Of a DNA stretch of 64,000 nt, positions 27,121 through 34,931 are shown piece by piece. A model generated the notes under the pieces. That model was given only the letters and a program-made list of their open reading frames with translations. It had not been told where the DNA came from and searched no databases. The stretch comes from Nitratireductor sp. (lineage in GTDB: Bacteria > Pseudomonadota > Alphaproteobacteria > Rhizobiales > Rhizobiaceae): assembly GCA_017854535.1 (NCBI GenBank), contig JAFMHL010000019.1, positions 1 through 64,000 on the forward strand, written 5' to 3'. Both the position numbers and the translations under genes were made by a program. Each line of letters starts with the position of its first letter. Positions within the stretch are counted from its first letter, which is position 1.

Positions 27121-27540
27121 CTATGGTCTTTTTATCAACAATGTAGCTTTTTCGCGGGGTAAGGTGTCGTTCAATTCGAGCCACGAAATTTGTTCGTCGG
27201 CAAAGGTATGATAAGTTGGAGGATAACGTTCAGGATCATCCATAAATCCAGTGTTAAAAAATGTTTTATCGGCGGCGCTGTCGTGCGCTTGAGCAACAGG
27301 CGATCCACATTCACCACAAAACAGTCGGTGGGCTGTTCCAATCGTGTGACGTTTCAAACCTTTGCTTTCCTGCCAGTCAATATCTGCCTTGTTGAATGCA
27401 ACTGAAGATAAAACTGGAGCACCAATCGCACGGCGACAATCATCGCAATGACAATAGACGGAAAGCACAGGATCGCCCGACGCAACCATGGTTATTGAGT
27501 CGCAACGGCAGTGCCCTTTGTGAGTTATTGGAGCGCTCAC
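27121..27540 (-). CDS. GFA (Mss4-like) zinc protein
   Basis: A 139-residue protein of the GFA/Mss4-like fold, named after glutathione-dependent formaldehyde-activating enzyme. The zinc ligands are visible as GHCRCDSI, VYCHCDDCRRAIG and FCGECGSPVA. Most such proteins have no proven activity and may bind glutathione adducts or simply zinc. The ATG overlaps the stop of the preceding gene (ATGA), and pheT starts 29 bp downstream, so it sits inside the pheST operon. Confidence 0.87.
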   Translation of the reverse strand: MSAPITHKGHCRCDSITMVASGDPVLSVYCHCDDCRRAIGAPVLSSVAFNKADIDWQESKGLKRHTIGTAHRLFCGECGSPVAQAHDSAADKTFFNTGFMDDPERYPPTYHTFADEQISWLELNDTLPREKATLLIKRP

Positions 27541-28112
27541 GCTTTTTTCCTTTTCGAGGAAGGCTTTTTTGCCGCTTTTCTCGCAGGTGGCAAACCAAAT
27601 GGTTTGGTCAGATCAATCTTTTTTGGTCTTTTCGGTGCTTTTTTAGTACCTTTTGCATAGCGTGCTTTTTGCCGCTCCTGCAATTCATCGAAAATTACAA
27701 AGCCGATTTGTAGCCCTTCATCTTGCGCTGCTTCGTCCTTTGCAAGGGGAGCGCGAACGAAGGTCAAAGACAAGGTAGAAGCATGAATAACAACAGATGC
27801 GGGCTGGCCTTGGGGCATCAAGATACCATCGACGCGCAGGATATCGCCATCGCCGGGATGAATAGCGATGACCTTCATTTGACCGGCAGCAGAAAATGTC
27901 AAAACTTCAAACTGCTCTTTTTCTGCGTCCAGGGATTGTTGAACCGCGAAGATATGTTTGGCAACTTCCTGAGCAGCCTCTTCGGCGCGATTGTCACAAG
28001 CGGTTTTATCCCAGTCTTTTTGCAAGGGCGCAGCACGATTTCCCGCGCGCATTTCTGCGGCGAGTTGGGCGTATTCGCCTTTTAAGAGCGCTGCGTCTGA
28101 ATAGCGTGTCAC
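27537..28112 (-). CDS. Hypothetical protein with Lys-rich tail, between pheS and pheT
   Basis: A 191-residue protein I do not recognise. The first 140 residues are mixed in composition, with a helical, charged N-terminal third and beta-like stretches around [20 protein letters not shown] and [18 protein letters not shown]. The last 45 residues are a disordered, strongly basic tail ([26 protein letters not shown]), suggesting nucleic-acid contact. The GTG start at 28112 overlaps the pheS stop (GTGA), and its own stop overlaps the GFA start (ATGA), so it is translationally coupled on both sides. The overlaps and continuous frame support a real gene. Confidence 0.75.
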   Translation of the reverse strand: MTRYSDAALLKGEYAQLAAEMRAGNRAAPLQKDWDKTACDNRAEEAAQEVAKHIFAVQQSLDAEKEQFEVLTFSAAGQMKVIAIHPGDGDILRVDGILMPQGQPASVVIHASTLSLTFVRAPLAKDEAAQDEGLQIGFVIFDELQERQKARYAKGTKKAPKRPKKIDLTKPFGLPPARKAAKKPSSKRKKA

Positions 28113-29191
28113 GATGACAAGCCCCCAAACAATGTCGGCATATCAAGTGGGCGGAAACCATAATGGGAAATCCAGCGCGCATCCGCATCGAAGAACGCAC
28201 GCAGATCCGGCATGCCGTATTTCAGCATAGCGATACGGTCGATGCCGATGCCCCAGGCAAAGCCCTGATATTCATCGGGGTCAAGGCCGCCAGCGCGCAG
28301 CACATTGGGATGCACCATTCCGCATCCGAGAATTTCCATCCAATCTGTACCTTCGCCGAATTTCACTTCATTCCCTGAGCGGTCGCATTGGATATCAACT
28401 TCCAAGGATGGCTCCGTGAACGGGAAGAAAGACGGGCGAAAACGCATGTTGAGCTGATCAACTTCGAAGAAAGTTTTGCAGAACTCCTCGAGCACCCATT
28501 TCATATTGGCAACATTGGCGGTCTTATCGACCACAAGACCTTCCAACTGGTGAAACATGGGCGTGTGGGTCGGGTCGGAATCCTGACGATAGGTCTTTCC
28601 AGGAATGACAATACGGATAGGCGGTTTTTGCGCTTCCATTGTATGTATTTGTACCGGAGATGTATGGGTGCGCAAAACCTTACGCTCGCCGTTAGCATCA
28701 GGCGGCAGGAAAAACGTATCGTGCATTTCGCGAGCCGGATGGCCTTCGGGAAAGTTCAACGCAGTGAAGTTATAATAGTCGGTTTCAATATCCGGACCTT
28801 CGGCAATGGAAAAGCCCATGTCAGAGAAAATAGCCGTGATCTCATCAACGACTTGGCTAATCGGATGGATGCGGCCCACTTCACTGGGAGAGGGGCGCAC
28901 AGGCAAAGTAACATCAAGCGTTTCAGTTTTGAGGCGGGCCTCAATACCAGCACGCTTCAAAATGTCTTTTCGCGCTGCAATGGCATCGGTAACCGCAACT
29001 TTCAGTCCATTAAGGGCTGGGCCCATTGTCTGGCGTTCTTCAGGTGACATTTTGCCAAGGCTCTTCATCTGCTCGGACAGACTGCCTTTTTTACCAATGG
29101 CACCAACGCGCACTGCTTCCAAGGCAGCTTCATCAGAAGCTGCTTCAATCGCGCCAAGAATTTCAGTTTCCAGTGTCTTCAAGTCACTCAT
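28109..29191 (-). CDS. pheS: Phenylalanine-tRNA ligase alpha subunit
   Basis: Catalytic subunit of PheRS, 360 residues from the ATG at 29191. Class II aaRS motifs are evident: the N-terminal coiled coil, [19 protein letters not shown], motif 2 [12 protein letters not shown] and [22 protein letters not shown], and motif 3 [17 protein letters not shown]. The TTG at 29212 would add seven residues but lies in the terminator-like stem region; the ATG has AGG upstream. A hairpin with a T-rich tail lies between rplT and this gene. Confidence 0.97.
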   Translation of the reverse strand: MSDLKTLETEILGAIEAASDEAALEAVRVGAIGKKGSLSEQMKSLGKMSPEERQTMGPALNGLKVAVTDAIAARKDILKRAGIEARLKTETLDVTLPVRPSPSEVGRIHPISQVVDEITAIFSDMGFSIAEGPDIETDYYNFTALNFPEGHPAREMHDTFFLPPDANGERKVLRTHTSPVQIHTMEAQKPPIRIVIPGKTYRQDSDPTHTPMFHQLEGLVVDKTANVANMKWVLEEFCKTFFEVDQLNMRFRPSFFPFTEPSLEVDIQCDRSGNEVKFGEGTDWMEILGCGMVHPNVLRAGGLDPDEYQGFAWGIGIDRIAMLKYGMPDLRAFFDADARWISHYGFRPLDMPTLFGGLSS

Positions 29192-29217
29192 ATGGCCTGA
29201 CCTATTGCTCAAAACAA

Positions 29218-29248
29218 AACCCGCGTGGTTGATTTACCAACGCGGGTT
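29218..29248 (-). terminator. Terminator/attenuator-like hairpin between rplT and pheS
   Basis: Minus strand: AACCCGCGT-(T)GGT-AAATCA-ACC-ACGCGGGTT followed by TTTGTTTTG. It is 27 bp before the pheS ATG, so it could stop or attenuate transcription entering pheS-pheT. A short frame overlapping it has only two Phe codons and is not a convincing leader peptide. Confidence 0.7.
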
Positions 29249-29288
29249 CCGAATACATTAAATTTTCTAGTTTCGAAAGCGTCAGCTA

Positions 29289-29690
29289 TTATTTAACTGC
29301 GCTTTCAAATGCGTTTGGCGTTGTATCTTTAAGATAAGCCAAAGCTTTTTTTGCTGCTTCGCAAACTGCAGTAAATGCAGCCGCTTCATGGATTGCCATG
29401 TCTGAAAGAACCTTACGGTCCATTTCGATGCCAGCTTTGTTCAATCCATCAATCAAGCGACCATAGGTAAGACCGTTTTCACGGGCAGCGGCGTTGATAC
29501 GCTGTACCCACAAAGAGCGGAAATTACGCTTTTTGACACGACGGTCGCGCGTTGCATATTGCATCGACTTATCGACGGCCTGACTTGCCATACGGATTGT
29601 ATTTTTACGACGACCACGGAAACCCTTGGCGGCCTTGAGTACTTTTTTATGTTTTGCGTGTGATGTCACACCGCGTTTTACACGTGCCAT
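29289..29690 (-). CDS. rplT: 50S ribosomal protein L20
   Basis: A 133-residue basic protein starting [20 protein letters not shown], with [20 protein letters not shown] and [16 protein letters not shown] as expected for L20, an early 23S rRNA assembly protein. In E. coli L20 represses its own operon by binding the leader. Here a long leader with a strong hairpin precedes rpmI, so similar control is conceivable. It is 23 bp downstream of rpmI. Confidence 0.98.
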   Translation of the reverse strand: MARVKRGVTSHAKHKKVLKAAKGFRGRRKNTIRMASQAVDKSMQYATRDRRVKKRNFRSLWVQRINAAARENGLTYGRLIDGLNKAGIEMDRKVLSDMAIHEAAAFTAVCEAAKKALAYLKDTTPNAFESAVK

Positions 29691-29713
29691 TTTCTTTGCT
29701 CCTTAACTGCCGC

Positions 29714-29917
29714 TTACTTCGCGTATGGAAGATATTGTGCGATTACTTTCTTTGCGTCTGGTTGTGCCAGCACAGATGTGCCTCTTGCAGTACGAAGAAA
29801 GTCGTTGGAACGCTTGATCATGCCGTGGCGTTTGCCTGCCTGAGCAGCTTTTACCTTACCAGAAGCAGTTACTTTAAACCGCTTTTTGGCTGAGGATTTT
29901 GTCTTCATCTTGGGCAT
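29714..29917 (-). CDS. rpmI: 50S ribosomal protein L35
   Basis: A 67-residue L35, starting [20 protein letters not shown] and containing [26 protein letters not shown] precedes the ATG by eight bases. It is the first gene of rpmI-rplT-pheS-(two genes)-pheT. The translation initiation factor gene infC, often adjacent in other bacteria, is separated from it by the hemoglobin/NsrR module. Confidence 0.97.
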   Translation of the reverse strand: MPKMKTKSSAKKRFKVTASGKVKAAQAGKRHGMIKRSNDFLRTARGTSVLAQPDAKKVIAQYLPYAK

Positions 29918-29975
29918 TTGCGAACTCCTTGATGTTTTGGTCTACACTGTGCGGACCGTTATTTTAGAAATGTCA

Positions 29976-30025
29976 AAAAGCCCCGCCGTTTTGAAGACCA
30001 GATGAAGAGGCTTCGGCGGAGCTTT
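29976..30025 (-). terminator. Leader hairpin with T tract upstream of rpmI
   Basis: On the minus strand AAAGC-T-CCGCCG-AAG ... CTTC-AAAA-CGGCGG-G-GCTTTTTGA forms a long stem with a U run, about 60 nt before the rpmI start and inside the transcript predicted from the promoter at 30074-30101. It can act as an attenuator for the ribosomal operon as well as a terminator for the hemoglobin gene. Confidence 0.65.
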
Positions 30026-30073
30026 CGCTCTCAGATCAACATGGCATGCCCTGCCAGCTGATCAACGAAGTGG

Positions 30074-30101
30074 TTTATAGACGGAAATGGCCTGAATGCA
30101 A
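30074..30101 (-). promoter_or_regulatory. Probable promoter of the rpmI-rplT-pheST operon
   Basis: Minus-strand TTGCAT (30101-30096) and TATAAA (30079-30074) are separated by 16 bp. The implied leader before rpmI is about 150 nt and contains the hairpin at 29976-30025. Confidence 0.55.
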
Positions 30102-30196
30102 GGGGGAATTGCTGCGTATTACTGCCAAAGTGTCTCGTTTTGCCGAATCAAAGGGGCTTTGGTAAAACTAAAGAAAGCTTGTGAGTGAAGCGGGTC

Positions 30197-30616
30197 TTAA
30201 AACGGCGGCTTATCAAATGGCGTTCCAAAACAGGTTAGCCAAAGGCTACGTGCTATTCTTCTGGCGTATTCATTGGCTATTTGGGCTGCATCTGGTGGAA
30301 AACAGTCGCTGGACGTTTCTTCAAACATCTCAAGCCAAATGGCAAAATCTGTGCTTTGAAGCTCACCTATTTCCAAATGGGCTTTTGGCGGACTGCCTTT
30401 ATATTCACCGGTTTTGAGCAAGACTGAACGCCAGAATAGTTTCATTTTTGCCAAATGCGGCTGCCAATTATTGTGATTGCGTGTTGTGAAGATCGGCCCA
30501 AGACGGGGATGACTTGCGATCTTAGTGTAAAAATCCTCCACAAGCCTGTCTATGGCGCGTGGGTCAATCTGCACCTCGGTTTGGGCTACCGGCTTTAGTG
30601 CCTGTATATCAGCCAT
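30197..30616 (-). CDS. Group III truncated hemoglobin
   Basis: A 139-residue haem protein of the truncated hemoglobin class III type. Recognisable parts are VEDFYTKIASHPRLGPIF at the B/C region and WQPHLAKMKLFWRSVLLKTG with GEYKGSPPKAH, where the proximal His is expected. Group III proteins are linked to nitric oxide and microaerobic metabolism. It starts 12 bp after a 55-residue membrane protein gene, and both are divergent from nsrR across a gap with two NsrR-like dyads, so repression by NsrR and induction by NO is the likely mode of control. Confidence 0.88.
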   Translation of the reverse strand: MADIQALKPVAQTEVQIDPRAIDRLVEDFYTKIASHPRLGPIFTTRNHNNWQPHLAKMKLFWRSVLLKTGEYKGSPPKAHLEIGELQSTDFAIWLEMFEETSSDCFPPDAAQIANEYARRIARSLWLTCFGTPFDKPPF

Positions 30617-30628
30617 TCGGGGTACCTG

Positions 30629-30796
30629 CTACGTCAGGTAGTGGAGAGCGATGCCTGTGAAAATGGCACCCCAAAAGCACATATTGATAAAAGAACGGAG
30701 AATGCCGCCATCCTCTTCAACTGTCATCCCGATCTTTCGACGAACAATATCACCGGGTAGAAGTAGTATGTAAACAAAACCGCGCAAAATGGGCAT
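30629..30796 (-). CDS. 55-residue membrane protein next to the hemoglobin gene
   Basis: A small frame starting with ATG at 30796 behind AGGAGAGGCCTT, a strong ribosome site, and ending with TAG at 30629. It encodes two hydrophobic stretches, FVYILLLPG near the N-terminus and INMCFWGAIFTGIALHYL near the C-terminus, joined by a charged segment (DIVRRKIGMTVEEDGG). I do not recognise a family. It is the first gene after the NsrR-like operators and is followed 12 bp later by the hemoglobin gene, so it probably belongs to the NO response and may tether or serve the hemoglobin at the membrane. Confidence 0.72.
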   Translation of the reverse strand: MPILRGFVYILLLPGDIVRRKIGMTVEEDGGILRSFINMCFWGAIFTGIALHYLT

Positions 30797-30809
30797 AAGG
30801 CCTCTCCTA

Positions 30810-30832
30810 AACTGATATTTAAAATACCACTT
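30810..30832. promoter_or_regulatory. NsrR-like 11-1-11 dyad (proximal to hemoglobin genes)
   Basis: AACTGATATTT-A-AAATACCACTT resembles the NsrR consensus AAGATGCATTT-N-AAATGCATCTT, with the central ATTT-N-AAAT intact. It lies 14 bp upstream of the 55-residue membrane protein ATG. Confidence 0.6.
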
Positions 30833-30849
30833 AAATTCAACTTGTCAAT

Positions 30850-30872
30850 AAGTGGCATTTGAAATACTTGTT
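30850..30872. promoter_or_regulatory. NsrR-like 11-1-11 dyad (proximal to nsrR)
   Basis: AAGTGGCATTT-G-AAATACTTGTT matches the NsrR consensus in the left half (AAG..GCATTT) and the AAAT core. It ends 4 bp before the nsrR ATG, a position suited to autorepression. It is 40 bp centre-to-centre from the other dyad. Confidence 0.62.
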
Positions 30873-30876
30873 TTAT

Positions 30877-31278
30877 ATGAAGCTGACATTACAAACCGAC
30901 ATTGCCCTGCGCATTTTAATTACTCTGGCCCAAGAGCCAGAGCGTATTCGCTCGGTTGACGACATCGCAGCACATTTCAAATTGTCGAAAAACCACCTGA
31001 TGAAGACGGCGCAACAACTGGCGAAGCACGGTTACATAAAAGCAATACGGGGCCGTTCTGGTGGCATCAAATTGGCGCAGGATAGCGCTTCTATCATCAT
31101 CGGAAATGTTGTTCGCGATATCGAACCAGATATGAAATTGGCCGAATGTTTCCAATCAGGCCCAAAAGGTAGACAATGCGCTTTATTGCCAAATTGTAAA
31201 TTGAAGGGACTGTTGGGACATGCGCTTGTTCAATTCCTGGATGTTCTTGATAACAAGACTTTGGCTGATATTGCTTGA
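30877..31278 (+). CDS. nsrR: NsrR, nitric-oxide-sensing Rrf2-family repressor
   Basis: A 133-residue Rrf2 protein with the N-terminal winged helix LTLQTDIALRILITLA and recognition region LSKNHLMKTAQQLAKHGYI. Three cysteines in AECFQSGPKGRQC and LLPNCKLKG have the spacing (C-x9-C-x5-C) of the NsrR Fe-S cluster ligands. NO attacks the cluster and releases the repressor from DNA. The ATG at 30877 is preferred to the TTG at 30859, which would lie inside the operator. It is divergent from the truncated hemoglobin pair and convergent with infC. Confidence 0.88.
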   Translation: MKLTLQTDIALRILITLAQEPERIRSVDDIAAHFKLSKNHLMKTAQQLAKHGYIKAIRGRSGGIKLAQDSASIIIGNVVRDIEPDMKLAECFQSGPKGRQCALLPNCKLKGLLGHALVQFLDVLDNKTLADIA

Positions 31279-31302
31279 ATGTTGGGCATCCAACGGGCAA
31301 AA

Positions 31303-31327
31303 AAATAGCCCGATGAACGGGCTATTT
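31303..31327 (-). terminator. Terminator between nsrR and infC (mainly for infC)
   Basis: AAATAGCCCG-atgaa-CGGGCTATTT is a perfect 10-bp stem. On the minus strand it is followed by a run of seven T, so it terminates infC efficiently. Confidence 0.85.
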
Positions 31328-31361
31328 AGTGCGATTATTTAACCAGTATTTCTGGTGCAAT

Positions 31362-31904
31362 CTAAGTTTTGGCTGGTGTGACAACCATCATCATCTGACG
31401 GCCTTCCAGCTTGGGATGCGATTCAACCTTCGAAATCTCTGCAATATCTTCTTTGACCTTGTTAAGAAGATCCATGCCCAATTCAAGGTGAGCCATTTCG
31501 CGGCCTCTGAAGCGAAGGGTAACCTTTACTTTATCGCCTTCGCCAAGGAATTTGACCACAGCCTTCATCTTTGTTTCATAGTCATGCGTGTCGATATTCG
31601 GACGCATCTTAATCTCTTTGACCTCTTGAACCTTCTGCTTTTTGCGTTGTTCAGACGCCTTTTTCTGAGCCTGGTATTTGTATTTACCAAGATCAAGAAT
31701 CTTACAGATGGGAGGATTATTGTTTGGAGAAATCTCAACAAGATCCATGCCAGCTTCAGCAGCAAGTTCCATTGCCTCAGCTATCGGCGTGGAACCCCTG
31801 TTTACCCCTTCAGCATCAATCAGCTGAACTTCTGGAATGTTGATTTCTTCGTTGGACCGTGGTCCTGATTTTTTTGGCGCTTGCGCTCTCTGCGGACGGC
31901 GAAT
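31362..31904 (-). CDS. infC: Translation initiation factor IF-3, ATT start codon
   Basis: IF-3 discriminates initiator tRNA and start codons on the 30S subunit. The first ATG-type start in the frame is at 31772, but this would remove about 44 residues of the N-domain. Reading upstream, the frame continues through [20 protein letters not shown] and [13 protein letters not shown] to an ATT at 31904, with AGGAG eight bases before it; a TAA closes the frame eight codons further up. No ATG, GTG or TTG lies between. The resulting 180 residues equal the usual IF-3 length. An AUU start is the known autoregulatory start of infC in many bacteria, because IF-3 itself discourages it. Confidence 0.95.
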   Translation of the reverse strand: MRRPQRAQAPKKSGPRSNEEINIPEVQLIDAEGVNRGSTPIAEAMELAAEAGMDLVEISPNNNPPICKILDLGKYKYQAQKKASEQRKKQKVQEVKEIKMRPNIDTHDYETKMKAVVKFLGEGDKVKVTLRFRGREMAHLELGMDLLNKVKEDIAEISKVESHPKLEGRQMMMVVTPAKT

Positions 31905-32117
31905 GGCGGTTAACTCCTGTTTTGTTTACACACATTGTGAAAAGACGACATGCATTCCAAAAGGACTATTGTGCCATCTCTGGTGTTCGTCAGATGCCCT
32001 AAAACACAGGCTTCAAGAACGAACAAGCGGTTGTTAGCACGATTCATTTTCAAAATCATGTAAAAATGCGTAAGAAACAAATCACTTTGAAAAGAATTTG
32101 TTATTGGGAGAAATCGT

Positions 32118-32882
32118 TTGAACCCGCAAAAAATCACAGTTGGCAAAGCAAATAGCCAGCGCGAGATCGCTGTACGCCAAAGAATGGGCAGTAATCCCGG
32201 GCTGGTTTGGCTTGGAGGATATCGCTCTGACATGATCGGCACCAAGGCTGAGGCGCTCGATACCTATGCCACTGACAAAGGATTATCCTGCTTGCGCCAT
32301 GATTATTCAGGGCATGGCGAATCAGGTGGCAAATTTATTGACGGTACAATTTCGCGCTGGTTGGAGGAAAGCCTCGCGGTATTCGAGCAATTTTCAAAAG
32401 GACCTCAAATACTTGTTGGCTCTTCTATGGGTGCTTGGGTTGCGCTGCGCATGGCTCAGGAATTGGTTGCCCTAGGTAAAACTGATAGATTGCAGGGTTT
32501 GCTGTTATTGGCGCCAGCGCCGGACTTTACCCATGAGTTGATGATGCCCCAATTAAGCGATGAGATGAAAGCTGATCTGGAGACAAAAGGGTATATGGAA
32601 GAGCCTTCAGAATACTCTGACGAACCAAACATCTTCACCATGGCGCTCTTTGATGATGGTGAAAAGAACCGCGTTATGACTGGTCCAATCAATACAGGAT
32701 GTCCTGTTCATATTTTGCAAGGCATGCAAGATCCTGATGTTCCCTATCAACACGCCATGAGACTTTGCGAGTTTTTGCCATCGGATAATGTAACGATGAC
32801 GTTGGTAAAAGACGGTGATCACAGGCTATCACGCGAACAGGATATCTCACTCATTCTCAAGACGCTTGAAAGAATGATCTGA
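32118..32882 (+). CDS. Alpha/beta hydrolase
   Basis: A 254-residue alpha/beta hydrolase. The nucleophile elbow is VGSSMGAWVALRMAQ, the acid is likely Asp in LQGMQDPDVPY, and the His is in VKDGDHRLSREQD. HDYSGHGESGG forms the oxyanion region. Overall it resembles ABHD10-like thioesterases/esterases, but the substrate is unknown. The start is TTG at 32118 with GGGAG seven bases upstream. Its stop overlaps the benE start (TGATG), so it heads a three-gene operon. It is divergent from infC. Confidence 0.86.
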   Translation: MNPQKITVGKANSQREIAVRQRMGSNPGLVWLGGYRSDMIGTKAEALDTYATDKGLSCLRHDYSGHGESGGKFIDGTISRWLEESLAVFEQFSKGPQILVGSSMGAWVALRMAQELVALGKTDRLQGLLLLAPAPDFTHELMMPQLSDEMKADLETKGYMEEPSEYSDEPNIFTMALFDDGEKNRVMTGPINTGCPVHILQGMQDPDVPYQHAMRLCEFLPSDNVTMTLVKDGDHRLSREQDISLILKTLERMI

Positions 32883-34033
32883 TGCGGTTTTCCGTTATCT
32901 CAAGCGCGTTTGTTGCCGCCATTATCGGGATTGGAAGCACGCTGGCGCTTCTCATCGCTGCAGCTCAGGCACTTGGCGCAAGCGAGGCGCAGACTGCCAG
33001 TTGGGTTACTGCCATCTGCCTCGCCAAGGTTTTTGAAACGGGTTATCTTTCCTGGCGCTACAAGATGCCGATTGTCACGGCATGGTCGACAGCAGGCCTT
33101 GCGCTTATTGGAGCCAGTGTTGGCTTCTCCATGGCTGAGGGCGTTGGTGCGTTTATCATAGCTGGATTGTTGTTGGTCCTGACGGGGCTTTTCAAACCGC
33201 TGACAAATCTGGTTGCGCGCATTCCAAATGGAGTTTCAGCAGGTATGCTTGCTGGTATCTTATTGCCTTTTGTTATTGCGGGCGCGCAAACAGCAGTTGT
33301 TGATCCGATATTCGTTTTACCGCTGTTGGCTTTGTTTTTCATCGCGCGCCTTTTCAATCCGCTACTGGCCAGCATTGCCGTTCTTGTTGTTGGACTGGTC
33401 TATGCCATCTTGCGAGGCGATATGACTGAAACCCCAAACCTGACCATTTCCACATTGGAATGGATTACTCCTGAATTTGGTTTTGCAGCTATCATCGGTA
33501 TTGGCCTGCCGCTGTATTTGGTGACCATGGCCTCCCAAAATTTGCCGGGCGTCGCAGTATTGCGGGCCAGCGGCTATAACCCATCAGCAGGGCCATTGAT
33601 CGCAGTAACTGGCTTGGTCTCAACATTATCAGCGTTTTTCGGAGCAAGCTCAACAAATCTTGCTGCGATAACGGCTGCCATCTGTACAAGCGAAGATGCA
33701 CACCCCGACAAAGACAAGCGCTGGCTAACAGGTCTTTTTTATGCGTTCTTCTATCTCGTTTTTGCAATCTTTGGCGCATCCCTCGTATCGCTATTTGTAT
33801 TGTTGCCAGCTGTGTTTGTTTCCCTTGTGGTCGCCTTGGCACTTTTGGCAGCCTGTACAAACGCAACCAGCATTGCTCTTGCTGATGAAAAGCAGCGTAT
33901 TGCAGCCATGGCAACATTGGCCGTCACCGCATCAGGCGTATCCTTCTTTGGGGTTGGCGCTGCTTTTTGGGGACTGATTGTCGGTCTGATTATTGTAGGC
34001 CTTCAAGGCGCAAAAGAAAGAATGTCAGCATGA
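32882..34033 (+). CDS. BenE-family benzoate/H+ symporter-like permease
   Basis: A 383-residue, very hydrophobic protein with about 11-12 predicted membrane segments, matching the BenE family (benzoate:H+ symporters). Family-typical stretches are YKMPIVTAWSTAGLALIG and ASGYNPSAGPLIAVTGLVS, and FFGASSTNLAAITAAICTSEDAHPD holds a conserved acidic region. No aromatic-degradation genes are nearby, so the substrate is not established. It is coupled to both neighbours by overlaps (TGATG before, ATGA after). Confidence 0.88.
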   Translation: MRFSVISSAFVAAIIGIGSTLALLIAAAQALGASEAQTASWVTAICLAKVFETGYLSWRYKMPIVTAWSTAGLALIGASVGFSMAEGVGAFIIAGLLLVLTGLFKPLTNLVARIPNGVSAGMLAGILLPFVIAGAQTAVVDPIFVLPLLALFFIARLFNPLLASIAVLVVGLVYAILRGDMTETPNLTISTLEWITPEFGFAAIIGIGLPLYLVTMASQNLPGVAVLRASGYNPSAGPLIAVTGLVSTLSAFFGASSTNLAAITAAICTSEDAHPDKDKRWLTGLFYAFFYLVFAIFGASLVSLFVLLPAVFVSLVVALALLAACTNATSIALADEKQRIAAMATLAVTASGVSFFGVGAAFWGLIVGLIIVGLQGAKERMSA

Positions 34034-34929
34034 CTGAATTCATACCCGTTACACGTAAGGCTAAAATCGATGGATTTGGCGCAACCATGCTCATCAGTAT
34101 TTCCGGCGTTTTAGCGCTTAATCAAGTTCTGGTTAAATTGGTCAATGCAGGAATGAACCCTGCGTTTCAAGCAGGCTTTCGTTCTCTTACCGCAATCATT
34201 CCAATGGTACTTTATATGTTGTGGCGCAAGAAACGTTTCTCCATTTCTGACGGGAGTTTTGTTCCAGGCGTCATCTGCGGCGTGTTTTTTGCTTTTGAGT
34301 TCGCCTTACTTTTCAAGGCTCTGGAATTTACCAGCGTGGGCCGTGCTTCCATGCTGTTTTACACCATGCCGGTTTGGGTAGCTTTGGCCGCCCATTTCCT
34401 TATTCCTGGCGAAACGCTCACACCAAGACGTATCGTAGGACTTTTACTGGCTGTGGCTGGTGTCTCTCTAGCCCTTTTGAAAAATGACAGCCCAGCAAGC
34501 GAAAACGCCTTTGCCGGTGATTTGATGGCGCTCATGGGAGCGACGGGATGGGCGGCGATTGCGTTGATCGTTCGCACCAGCAAGCTGTCAAAAGCCGTGC
34601 CTGAAATGCAGATGCTGTATCAATTGATTGTCTCTGCACCGATACTGATTTTTATTGCCTGGATGCAGGGCGAGTTTTTCCGCGAAATGACGCCTTTGCT
34701 TTGGGGATTTTTCTCTTTTCAGGTGCTGGGTATTGTCTGCTTGACCTTTGTTTTATGGTTTTGGGTTCTGTCGATCTATCCAGCTTCTGATATGGCAAGC
34801 TTTGCTTTCCTAACACCCCTGCTGGGCGTCATTTTAGGCGCGCTAGTTTTCGATGAACCGTTGACCATCAACATCATCGCCGCAATGGCGCTGGTTGGGT
34901 CTGGTATTTATTTAGTAAACAAGAGGTAG
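34030..34929 (+). CDS. EamA/DMT-family transporter
   Basis: A 299-residue member of the drug/metabolite transporter superfamily with ten predicted helices in two EamA repeats (first near GVLALNQVLVKLVNAGMN, second near GDLMALMGATGWAAIALIV). The ATG at 34030 overlaps the benE stop (ATGA). An in-frame start further upstream at 33967 lies inside benE and is rejected. The substrate is unknown; such proteins often export amino acids or metabolites. Confidence 0.88.
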   Translation: MTEFIPVTRKAKIDGFGATMLISISGVLALNQVLVKLVNAGMNPAFQAGFRSLTAIIPMVLYMLWRKKRFSISDGSFVPGVICGVFFAFEFALLFKALEFTSVGRASMLFYTMPVWVALAAHFLIPGETLTPRRIVGLLLAVAGVSLALLKNDSPASENAFAGDLMALMGATGWAAIALIVRTSKLSKAVPEMQMLYQLIVSAPILIFIAWMQGEFFREMTPLLWGFFSFQVLGIVCLTFVLWFWVLSIYPASDMASFAFLTPLLGVILGALVFDEPLTINIIAAMALVGSGIYLVNKR

Positions 34930-34931
34930 CA

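Noticed and set aside
29191-29254. Phe leader peptide (18 codons from an ATG near 29254) controlling pheST
   Set aside because: Only two Phe codons, overlapping the hairpin tail, no ribosome site; not a convincing attenuator peptide.
30797-30876. NsrR start at TTG 30859
   Set aside because: It would place the start codon inside the operator dyad, without a ribosome site; the ATG at 30877 gives the normal Rrf2 N-terminus.
31773-31904. Short IF-3 starting at the first ATG (31772)
   Set aside because: It would remove the conserved N-domain that is clearly encoded upstream behind an ATT start with AGGAG.
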